Made by a program: the position numbers and the translations under genes. Below, piece after piece: positions 1 to 6,171 of a DNA stretch of 9,643 bases; positions within the stretch are counted from its first letter, which is position 1; every line of letters begins with the position of its first letter. Origin of the DNA: Candidatus Calescibacterium sp. (GTDB lineage: Bacteria > Calescibacteriota > Calescibacteriia > Calescibacteriales > Calescibacteriaceae); the NCBI GenBank assembly GCA_025060505.1, contig JANXBU010000028.1, positions 1 through 9,643 of the forward strand, read 5' to 3'. Below the pieces are notes generated by a model. It was not told the origin of the DNA. It made no database searches and worked only from the letters and a program-made list of their open reading frames with translations.

Positions 1-2
1 TA

Positions 3-440
3 GAATATATAAATAGGTTAGGAGTATTTGCAGAGCTCAGAGACATAAGAGAAGATTTAAAAAAGGAGGTACAAAAAGCAGTGATAGATATAGACATAAC
101 TAAAACTTGGCTATATCAGCAGGGAATGCAAGAAGGAATACAGAAAGGAATAAAGGAAGGTATACAGAAAGGAAGAAAAGAAGGGATACAGAAAGGAAGA
201 AAGGAAGGCATAAGAGAGGGTATAAAGAAAGGAATAATGGAGGGGATAAGGAAAGGTTTGAAGGAGGCGTTGCTTTCCGATGTAAAATTCAAGTTTGGCA
301 GAGTATCAAAATTGATCAAAAAAGAAATAATGCAAATTGATGATATTAACAAACTTAGATTTCTGAAAAAGGAAGTGTTGAAATCAAGGACCCTAAAAGA
401 ATTCGAGAAGAAGCTCAAATCCGCAGACCGTGGTAGATAA
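3..440 (+). CDS. C-terminal part of an Rpn/PD-(D/E)XK-transposase-like protein with charged repeat tail (5' truncated by window edge)
   Basis: The reading frame is open from base 3 to the TAA at 438-440, so this is probably the tail of a longer protein whose N-terminus lies outside the window. A GTG at 81 preceded by AAGGAGGT (63-70) could act as an internal start, but that stretch also encodes in-frame KKEV, so I do not favour it. Counting from the GTG codon, residues 18-61 are a tetrapeptide repeat of the form (E/K)G(I/L)x, such as EGIQKGIK and EGIQKGRK. About 50 residues of charged helix follow (KFGRVSKLIKKEI, then IDDINKLRFL and TLKEFEKKL). This tail is typical of Rpn/YhgA-like recombination-promoting nucleases (PD-(D/E)XK superfamily, often labelled putative transposases). 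The nuclease core is not visible, so activity cannot be judged. Family assignment is by recalled pattern. Confidence 0.7.
   Translation, partial: EYINRLGVFAELRDIREDLKKEVQKAVIDIDITKTWLYQQGMQEGIQKGIKEGIQKGRKEGIQKGRKEGIREGIKKGIMEGIRKGLKEALLSDVKFKFGRVSKLIKKEIMQIDDINKLRFLKKEVLKSRTLKEFEKKLKSADRGR
132..263 (+). repeat. 12-bp-period coding repeat (tetrapeptide EGIx/KGxK)
   Basis: Eleven consecutive imperfect 12-base units lie inside the Rpn-like gene, each encoding (E/K)G(I/R/L)(Q/K/R/M). The best-conserved higher-order unit is 24 bases (GGGATACAGAAAGGAAGAAA and variants). The strand is almost pure purine. Such an array can slip in replication and vary the helix length between strains. Confidence 0.85.
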
Positions 441-460
441 ATCTTTATGACGAAGCACAA

Positions 461-646
461 TTAGACTCTCAAATATTTGGATTCTTTTATGGATTGTTCT
501 GTTGTATTCATAAAGATGTTCAACTTTCCGAGCACAGTGTTCTTCTGGATTACTATATTTTCGTAATAGGGAAATAAAAGATAAAAAGCCTTAGATAATG
601 GAAATCCCGTGTTTGCGACGGAGTGTTTTGAATAATTTTCAATCAC
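461..646 (-). CDS. doubtful 61-codon ORF overlapping the aroF stop
   Basis: A GTG at 646-644 overlaps the aroF stop as GTGA, an arrangement typical of translational coupling, with GGAAG a few bases upstream inside aroF. The product (contains AFYLLFPYYENIV and LGKLNIFMNTTEQSIKES) matches no family I recognise. It has no clear domain, signal peptide or membrane segment. It fills most of the gap to the convergent Rpn-like gene. Against it are its short length, unremarkable composition and lack of any known partner in this position. I list it because it is the only candidate in the 203-base gap, and I judge it more likely non-coding. Confidence 0.2.
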   Translation of the reverse strand: MIENYSKHSVANTGFPLSKAFYLLFPYYENIVIQKNTVLGKLNIFMNTTEQSIKESKYLRV

Positions 647-1659
647 ATTGTTCTTCCAACAACATCAGCGAGTTTTTTGAGTTTCTGCATCATTTCTTTG
701 AACATCTCAAGTGTTAGAGATTGGGCTCCATCGGAAAGAGCTTTTTCCGGTTCAGGATGAACTTCTATAAGTAGTCCATCTGCTCCAGCTGCTATTGATG
801 CGTAAGCCATTGGCGGAACGTAGCTTCTCTTCCCGGTTCCATGGGAAGGATCTATAATTATTGGAAGATGTGTCTTTTCTCTTAGGACTGGTATAGATGA
901 GAGATCAAGTGTGTTCCTTGTTGCAGTTTCAAATGTTCTTATACCTCTTTCACACAAAATTACGTTTGGATTCCCGCCAGAAAGGATGTACTCTGCTGCA
1001 AGTAGCCATTCTTCTATGGTTGACCAAAGCCCTCTTTTAAGGAGTACTGGCTTTCTTGTGTTCCCAACTTCTTTGAGCAGTGGAAAGTTCTGTGCATTTC
1101 TTGTTCCTATTTGAAGTATATCCGAATATTTTGATACAATTTCAACATCTCGTGGATCAAGAACCTCTGTTATGACATACATTCCGAATTCATCTGCTGC
1201 TTCTCTGAGTATTTTTAGTCCTTCTTCTCCGAGCCCCTGAAAGGTGTAGGGAGAAGTTCTTGGTTTAAATGCTCCACCGCGTAGAATTTTTGCTCCGGCT
1301 TCTTTTACTCCCTTGGCTGTTTTCTTTACTTGCTGGATGTTTTCAACAGAGCACGGACCAGCCATGACTACAAAAGAATTCCCACCAATTTCTATGTCTC
1401 CAACTTTTACTTTTGTTCCAGCTATATTTGTTTCTCTTGCTGCAAGTTTATATGGTTGCATAACATGTAGAACCTTTTCAACTCCATAAAGAGATTCTAA
1501 TGTTTCTTTGAGACCTTCTTTTCTTTCTTCCCCAACACAAGCTATAACTTTTAAGAATTCACCTTGCAGAATTTTCGGCTCAAGACCAAGATCCTTTATT
1601 TTCTGTATGATTGAGTTAATTTGTTCTTCTGTTATATCTGATTTAAGAACTACTATCAT
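643..1659 (-). CDS. aroF: 3-deoxy-7-phosphoheptulonate (DAHP) synthase, type I-beta
   Basis: Condenses phosphoenolpyruvate and erythrose-4-phosphate to DAHP, the first committed step of the shikimate pathway (cytosolic). At 338 residues it has the length of the Thermotoga maritima enzyme and its architecture: an N-terminal ferredoxin-like/ACT-like regulatory domain (about 1-70; MIVVLKSDITEEQ) followed by a TIM barrel (about 75-338). Visible active-site motifs are GPCSVEN (101-107), KPRTSPYTFQG (132-142), GTRNAQN (185-191), LLKRG (206-210), DPSHGTGKR (270-278) and EVHPEP (299-304). The expected metal ligands are present as C103, H273, E299 and D310, all offset by one from the T. maritima residues. 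The ATG at 1659-1657 gives the expected N-terminus; its ribosome site is weak. The N-terminal domain suggests feedback control by an aromatic amino acid (family knowledge). It is a single gene, divergent from the peroxidase. Nothing looks broken. Confidence 0.97.
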   Translation of the reverse strand: MIVVLKSDITEEQINSIIQKIKDLGLEPKILQGEFLKVIACVGEERKEGLKETLESLYGVEKVLHVMQPYKLAARETNIAGTKVKVGDIEIGGNSFVVMAGPCSVENIQQVKKTAKGVKEAGAKILRGGAFKPRTSPYTFQGLGEEGLKILREAADEFGMYVITEVLDPRDVEIVSKYSDILQIGTRNAQNFPLLKEVGNTRKPVLLKRGLWSTIEEWLLAAEYILSGGNPNVILCERGIRTFETATRNTLDLSSIPVLREKTHLPIIIDPSHGTGKRSYVPPMAYASIAAGADGLLIEVHPEPEKALSDGAQSLTLEMFKEMMQKLKKLADVVGRTM

Positions 1660-1798
1660 AACTTTCTATATTACTCACAGTTGATAGCACTTGTGTTTTT
1701 TTCGCAAAAGATAATGGGAATTATTTTGATATGAAAATTTTTTTGAAATCAATTTTTATTTTTAAGTTGTAAAATATTAATATGGAGGTATAAGAAAT
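1660..1798. promoter_or_regulatory. divergent intergenic region between aroF and the peroxidase gene
   Basis: These 139 very AT-rich bases must hold the promoters of both divergent genes. A candidate plus-strand -10 is TAAAAT (1770-1775), with TTGAAA at 1743-1748 as a poorly spaced -35. I see no convincing paired promoter on the minus strand. The peroxidase ribosome site GGAGGT lies at 1784-1789, nine bases before its ATG. No operator palindrome stands out. Confidence 0.4.
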
Positions 1799-2908
1799 AT
1801 GGAGTTCGGAAAAATTAGAAAGTATATAGTGTTTTTAATTTTTGGGCTTTTTGCCTTTTTGGTTCTGCAAGGGGTTCCATCAGAGGCTCAGAAAGATGCG
1901 AAAATCTCAAAAGAAGATAAAGAGCTTTTAGATAGAGCGAGAACATTTTTCGCACCGCTTCCTAAGGTAGCAGATAATCCAGATAACAAGATCACTCCAG
2001 ATAAAGTAAAACTTGGAAAGATGCTTTATTTTGATCCGAGGTTGTCAAAGAGTGGTTTTATATCGTGTAACTCCTGCCATAATCTTTCAACTTATGGTGT
2101 AGATAATCTCCCGACTTCAATAGGACATAAGTGGCAGCTTGGTCCAAGAAATGCTCCAACAACTTTGAATGCTGCTTTACATATAGCTCAGTTTTGGGAT
2201 GGTAGAGCAAAGGATGTTGAGGAACAGGCAAAGGGGCCTATTCTGAATCCAAAAGAAAAAGCTTCGCCCTCTGAGAAGTTTGTTGTAGATCGTTTAAAAT
2301 CTATACCGGAGTATGTTGAGCTATTTAAAAAGGCTTTTCCGGAGGAAAAAGATCCGCTAACATACGATACGATAACGAAAGCTATTGCTGCTTTTGAGAG
2401 AACTCTCCTTACTCCATCTCGCTTTGATAAATTTCTTCAAGGTGATACAAGGGCTTTAAGTCAAGAAGAAAAAGAAGGTTTGAAGCTTTTTATTGAAGTT
2501 GGATGTACCGCATGCCACAGAGGAGTTGGTATAGGTGGAGATATGTATCAGAAGTTTGGAATTGTGAAGCCGTATTATGAGGTTATAAAATACTCTGATC
2601 CATCTATGATAGATAAGGGTAGATATGAGGTCACCAAAAATGAAGCAGATATGTATGTTTTCAAAGTTCCATCTTTGAGAAATGTTACAAGAACATATCC
2701 GTATTTTCACGATGGCTCTGTATGGAGGCTCGAGGATGCTGTTTCCATAATGGCGGAAATACAGCTTGGAAGAAAGCTTGAACCAGCTCAGGTATCAAAA
2801 ATAGTTGCATTCCTGAGATCTCTTGAAGGGCAGATCCCACAGGACGCTCTTACTTTACCGGTTTTGCCACCATCAACAGAAGCGACATCGAAACCTGATA
2901 CAAAATGA
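1799..2908 (+). CDS. di-heme cytochrome c peroxidase (bacterial CcpA/MauG superfamily), periplasmic
   Basis: Reduces hydrogen peroxide to water with electrons from small c-type cytochromes in the periplasm. Residues 1-30 are a signal peptide (basic start, then hydrophobic YIVFLIFGLFAFLVL, likely cleaved near SEA-Q). Two covalent heme sites are present: CNSCH (90-94, peroxidatic heme) and CTACH (236-240, electron-transfer heme). Aligned by eye with the Pseudomonas enzyme at a constant offset of 39, H110 matches distal ligand H71, W133 matches the inter-heme W94, Q143 matches Q104, and E153 matches catalytic E114. M318 in MAEIQLGRK fits the distal ligand of the high-potential heme. This points to a classical peroxidase that needs reductive activation, not a MauG. 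Length (369) is normal, with a short Pro/Ser/Thr-rich tail after about 350. GGAGGT nine bases upstream fixes the ATG. Monocistronic by context. Confidence 0.96.
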   Translation: MEFGKIRKYIVFLIFGLFAFLVLQGVPSEAQKDAKISKEDKELLDRARTFFAPLPKVADNPDNKITPDKVKLGKMLYFDPRLSKSGFISCNSCHNLSTYGVDNLPTSIGHKWQLGPRNAPTTLNAALHIAQFWDGRAKDVEEQAKGPILNPKEKASPSEKFVVDRLKSIPEYVELFKKAFPEEKDPLTYDTITKAIAAFERTLLTPSRFDKFLQGDTRALSQEEKEGLKLFIEVGCTACHRGVGIGGDMYQKFGIVKPYYEVIKYSDPSMIDKGRYEVTKNEADMYVFKVPSLRNVTRTYPYFHDGSVWRLEDAVSIMAEIQLGRKLEPAQVSKIVAFLRSLEGQIPQDALTLPVLPPSTEATSKPDTK

Positions 2909-3037
2909 TTCGGTTGCTTCTTTGTCTGTAATGGATGGTTCTGAATTTGGTACTGGAGTAGCTACACCCTGAGAAGAGTTCTTGGGGAGTCCTGCAGTCT
3001 GAGGCGTATTTGAACAAGAATATGAACAAGATCAACT

Positions 3038-3061
3038 GAATACTTAAAGGATTCTTTTTTT
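3038..3061 (+). terminator. candidate intrinsic terminator of the peroxidase gene
   Basis: GAATACTTAAAGGATTC folds into a stem of six pairs with one A-G mismatch and a three-base loop, followed at once by seven T. It lies about 130 bases after the peroxidase stop. The stem is AT-rich and weak, so the call is tentative. Confidence 0.38.
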
Positions 3062-3116
3062 GCCTGATTGTGTTGCGGTTGTGTGTAAAATGGGGTAGTG
3101 AGGATTACCAAATCTT

Positions 3117-3125
3117 TGTTATAAT
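3117..3125 (+). promoter_or_regulatory. candidate extended -10 element TGTTATAAT
   Basis: A perfect TATAAT (3120-3125) preceded by TGn fits an extended -10 sigma-70 promoter. No good -35 lies upstream. Transcription would run rightward into sequence without a gene, toward the end of the convergent methyltransferase/ATP-grasp gene. It may be fortuitous, or may drive a short non-coding or antisense RNA. Confidence 0.3.
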
Positions 3126-3247
3126 CTCCCTGTTTCCGCTCCATATGTTATCTCACAGACACAGCATTTGGGTGTAGCTTTTTGATCTGGTGTAATTCTT
3201 TGATTTGTTGCAAGGATTCTCTGCGTATCTATGAGTCTGGCCGCCAC

Positions 3248-3280
3248 AAAAAAGCTGTAAATCTTACACTAGTTTGCAGC
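3248..3280 (-). terminator. candidate intrinsic terminator of the methyltransferase/ATP-grasp gene
   Basis: On the minus strand GCTGCAAA (complement of 3273-3280) pairs with TTTACAGC (complement of 3254-3261), with one C-A mismatch and an 11-base loop, followed by six T. It sits about 80 bases beyond the stop of the minus-strand gene, where a terminator is expected. Confidence 0.45.
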
Positions 3281-3360
3281 GGAAATATGGGTTTATTTTA
3301 AATTAACGAACCTATGAGCTTATTTAAATTATTTTTGCGACAGAGAGATAGGAATTTGCA

Positions 3361-5310
3361 CTATACGAGGATTTCTGGTTGTTGATATAGTTTAAGTCTT
3401 TTTTCTGCCGCTTTTATAATAAGTGCGAGCATTTGGGAATATGATATTTCAACAAGTGAGCACAGCTTTGAGAGATGACCATCCCAGCACCAGCCCGGAT
3501 TTGGATTAACTTCAAGAAGGTATGGATTTCCCTCTTCATCAAGCCGCCAATCGAATCTTGCGTAATCTCTGCAACCGAGTCTCTCAAAAAGTTTTAAAGA
3601 ACACTCTATGATTATTCTTTCTACTTCGTCTGGGAGCTCAGCTTTTATTGTTCGTAGGTTCCAGTATGGAGAGTCCGGAAGCCATTTCGCTTCATATCCG
3701 CAGATTCTTGGTAGTCCCTCTGGTAAGTCTGTGTAATCTTCTTCACCAATGGGTAGAACTATGTAGTCGCTGGGAGGATTTCCTATGATTCCGAGTGTGA
3801 GGTCTTTTCCGGGTAGAAATTTCTCTACCAATATTGGTTTTTCGTATCCGAACTTATTCCTGACTTCTGATATTTGTGCTGTTAGTTCCTCAACCGAGTA
3901 GACAACAGATTTTGCTGTTATACCGAACGATGAATCTCCGAAATTCGGTTTGACTATTGCTGGGAATGAAAATGGTATCTCATATATTATGTCTGAGGGT
4001 TTTATGAAGAAAGCTGGTGGAACAGGTATTCCCATTTCTTTTGCTATACCTCTGACCAATGATTTGTCATAGCAGAATGATAAGCACTGCGGTCCAGCTC
4101 CCGTATATGGTATTCCGAGAGTTTCAAGTAGGGCTGGGATGTGAAGTTCTTTTGTTGGATCGTTTCCAAAACCCTCATCGCATAGATTCAGAACAAGGTC
4201 AACTTTTCCTTTGTTCTTTATTTCTCTTAGTGTGTCTATCAATTTATCGTGGTCTGAGACATAATAGAAGTTATATTCTTTGATTTCATTAAGGGCTTCT
4301 TTGAGTTTGTTTATAGTGTATATATCGTCTTCATCAAATGTTCCGCCGGGTTTTATGGGATCTTTCTTTTTAGGGTCGCCGAGTATAACAACAATGTTTT
4401 TAAGTGTTGAGGAATGACCGTTTGTTTTCGTCCATGATTTGTTTGCTTTTGCGGTTATGAAGAATCTTCTTTCCATCATTCCAAGATCCTGACCTCTTGT
4501 TGAGAGACCCTGTATTCTTTCGATGTCTATTTCTGTAAAGCCAATTTCTTCAAGCATTTCTTTTATTTCATCTGTTGAGTAGAGCCTTTCAGCGTAGAAG
4601 CGGTCTACAAGGATGCCTTTTTCTGAGTGAATTATTACTTCTCTTGATATTATCCTTTTTGAGTCTGAAGATAGAGATCTTTCTCTGCAAACTATGCTTT
4701 TCTTATCTATCCATTCCCATGAGCGTGGTTGGAAGTTTTGTCTCATATACTCACCATCTGTTATATCAATTACAACTTTTCCATCTGGTTTTAGGACTCT
4801 GAAAACTTCTTTCAGAACTCTTTTGTCATCTTCGTCAGACTCAAAGTATCCGAAGCTGTTTCCAAGTATCATCACAACATCAAATTGATCTGATTTGTAT
4901 GGTATTTTTCTTGCGTCGCCCTCCCTAAATTTTACGGGAAGTCCTTCTTTTTTGGCTTGTTTTTTTGCTCTTTCTATAAGGTAGTGAGATCTATCTAGAC
5001 CTTCTACGAAGATGAAACCCCTGCGTGCAAGTTCCAGAGCGTGTCTACCCTGTCCGCAGCACAAGTCAAGTATCATCACATCTTTGCTTATAGATGTTTC
5101 CATTCCGAGCTTCTCAAGTATTTTTGACACCTCCGCTTTAGTTATGTTGTCGTCGCCAACTACATCGCTATCTGTTTTGATGTAAAATGAATCAAATATT
5201 TTTCTCCACCAGTCAGATGGAACATATTGTTCAAGGTTTTCAACGGGTCCGAGTGTGCCTCTTTTGCTACTTTTTTGTAGTGGTATTTGCCTAAAGCTTT
5301 TATCTTTCAC
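3361..5310 (-). CDS. bifunctional fusion: class I SAM-dependent methyltransferase + D-Ala-D-Ala-ligase-like ATP-grasp enzyme
   Basis: Residues 1-290 are a Rossmann methyltransferase: motif I ILDLCCGQGRHALELA (80-95), acidic D106 in EGLDRS, REGDARKIP (129-137) and FDVVMILGNSFGY (143-155). A linker (about 288-303) leads to an ATP-grasp ligase (304-649) of D-Ala-D-Ala-ligase type. Its motifs are GIPYTGAGPQCLSFCYDKSL (399-418), AIVKPNFGDSSFGI (451-464; K454 is the expected ATP contact), ILVEKFLPGKD (493-503) and DYARFDW (582-588), with the Mg ligand region LLEVNPNPGW (598-607; E600 and N602). The ligase half should join a carboxylate to an amine with ATP; the methyltransferase acceptor is unknown. 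A sister enzyme for wall synthesis would be about 310 residues and unfused, so this is probably not the cell's Ddl. The start is GTG with GGGGAGGG ten bases upstream. Both halves keep their key residues. The fusion resembles proteins I recall from other phyla, unverified. Confidence 0.9.
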   Translation of the reverse strand: MKDKSFRQIPLQKSSKRGTLGPVENLEQYVPSDWWRKIFDSFYIKTDSDVVGDDNITKAEVSKILEKLGMETSISKDVMILDLCCGQGRHALELARRGFIFVEGLDRSHYLIERAKKQAKKEGLPVKFREGDARKIPYKSDQFDVVMILGNSFGYFESDEDDKRVLKEVFRVLKPDGKVVIDITDGEYMRQNFQPRSWEWIDKKSIVCRERSLSSDSKRIISREVIIHSEKGILVDRFYAERLYSTDEIKEMLEEIGFTEIDIERIQGLSTRGQDLGMMERRFFITAKANKSWTKTNGHSSTLKNIVVILGDPKKKDPIKPGGTFDEDDIYTINKLKEALNEIKEYNFYYVSDHDKLIDTLREIKNKGKVDLVLNLCDEGFGNDPTKELHIPALLETLGIPYTGAGPQCLSFCYDKSLVRGIAKEMGIPVPPAFFIKPSDIIYEIPFSFPAIVKPNFGDSSFGITAKSVVYSVEELTAQISEVRNKFGYEKPILVEKFLPGKDLTLGIIGNPPSDYIVLPIGEEDYTDLPEGLPRICGYEAKWLPDSPYWNLRTIKAELPDEVERIIIECSLKLFERLGCRDYARFDWRLDEEGNPYLLEVNPNPGWCWDGHLSKLCSLVEISYSQMLALIIKAAEKRLKLYQQPEILV

Positions 5311-5320
5311 CTATAGTTTT

Positions 5321-5359
5321 CCCTCCCCTTTTCCCTAATTTTTATGAAATATTATAACA
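5321..5359 (-). promoter_or_regulatory. promoter (extended -10) and ribosome site of the methyltransferase/ATP-grasp gene
   Basis: On the minus strand, TGTTATAAT (complement of 5351-5359) is a perfect extended -10 with no obvious -35. It would start an RNA near 5344 with a leader of about 34 bases. GGGGAGGG (complement of 5321-5328) lies ten bases from the GTG at 5310, which supports that start. Confidence 0.6.
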
Positions 5360-5444
5360 AAAACTTTCTTCTGATGTGTGAAAATTAAACAACTTTTTTT
5401 GTTATGTAGATAATCGAAACCGAAATCTGTGAAGGTGTTTAGAT

Positions 5445-6171
5445 ATGTATAAACTGAGTAAAGAGCAGGAGATTGAAATGGTCTGTATTGAAGAGATTTA
5501 TTGTATGAAGCCGATTATCAGAAGACCTAAGGAACTAGTTAATAAAAATCAAACTGATTGGATCAATTAGCTCAATAAAATTTATGAAGTTTTCAGAGAT
5601 TCTGAAAAAGAAGTCAGAGATCTTGTAATGTGGAGAATCAATAGAGGTGAGATAAAGAATATGAATCAGGCGATCAAATCTATTGAGTGAAATGCTTTTT
5701 CAAACTGTTTAATCTACTTATTTCTGATAAAAAGTTGAATATAAGACCAGATATTTAACAAATAAGAGATCACAAGTTAAGGTTTTGATAGTGTCAATAA
5801 ATAAAGTTCAAAAGCCCGATTTTGACCTGATAATATAAGGAAGAGCACAGAGTTCTTGATAGTTTTATTATTCTTTATTTGAAGACTTCTCTGAGAGAAA
5901 GAGCCGGTCATGAGTGAAAGCTACTTATGGAATAGCAGCAACAGAAAATCCTATAAAGGAAAAACACAATATAGGGTATGAATGTTCTGCAAAGCTTTTG
6001 TTTTGCTACTCTGAATTTTTACGATGAGATAAAAAGTCTTCAGCATATAGGAATGTTTAAGTTTTGAATGTTTAAGTTTTTGACAAAGTCTTTGTTGCAA
6101 AAGAGGGAGTAGTTTTGGATTTAGTTTCACCGTTATCGGATTTGGTTGAATTCGTCAATGATGAATTATAG
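5445..6171 (+). pseudogene. decayed type II restriction endonuclease (MjaII/TdeIII-like by pattern)
   Basis: Translation across frames gives a recognisable but dead enzyme. It starts at ATG 5445 with AAGGTG seven bases upstream and reads about 81 codons to TGA 5688, interrupted by TAG 5568-5570. A further piece in the same frame (NAFSNCLIYLFLI) ends at TGA 5736. Later pieces shift frame: RPDI, then QKPDFDLII (PD near 5815-5820), then KTSLRERAG (5882-5908), ATENPIKEK, LNFYDEI and finally SPLSDLVEFVNDEL ending TAG 6169-6171. The PD...xK arrangement followed by TSLRER suggests a PD-(D/E)XK nuclease of the MjaII/TdeIII group, whose known members cut GGNCC. The family label and specificity come from memory of conserved phrases, not a search. 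About 242 codons of length remain. A 15-base tandem duplication (6051-6080) is one of the lesions. It lies directly ahead of the dead methyltransferase, so this was a complete RM system. Confidence 0.75.
6051..6080 (+). repeat. perfect 15-bp tandem duplication
   Basis: GAATGTTTAAGTTTT occurs twice head to tail (6051-6065 and 6066-6080) inside the endonuclease relic. The unit brings an in-frame TGA (TTT TGA ATG). Conserved coding resumes after the second copy as DKVFVAKEG in another frame. It looks like a slippage or repair scar in unselected DNA. Confidence 0.9.

Larger units (their letters stand above)
2873..3240 (-). other. possible gene debris on the minus strand (unidentified)
   Basis: No intact gene spans 2909-3360. 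Read on the minus strand, short stretches in different frames have protein-like composition. From right to left these are RRESLQQIKELHQIKKLHP, then a segment starting MERKQGDYNKDLVILTT, then TAGLPKNSSQGVATPVPNSE, which ends at 2873 inside the peroxidase 3' end. A hydrophobic LILFIFLF next to cysteines near 3010-3040 hints at a lipoprotein or signal-peptide leader. The frames do not join, stops intervene and I recognise no family. It could be a decayed gene or chance. Confidence 0.2.

Noticed and set aside
132-263. CRISPR array
   Set aside because: The period is 12 bases with no spacers, and the repeat is in frame and encodes a regular peptide.
116-460. 114-codon minus-strand ORF opposite the Rpn-like gene
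   Set aside because: It is the mirror of the purine-rich repeat array; the Pro/Phe/Ile repeat pattern is a by-product of the plus-strand EGIxKG repeat.
607-621. Hairpin CCGT-GTTTGCG-ACGG as aroF terminator
   Set aside because: The stem has only four pairs and no T-run follows in the aroF direction.
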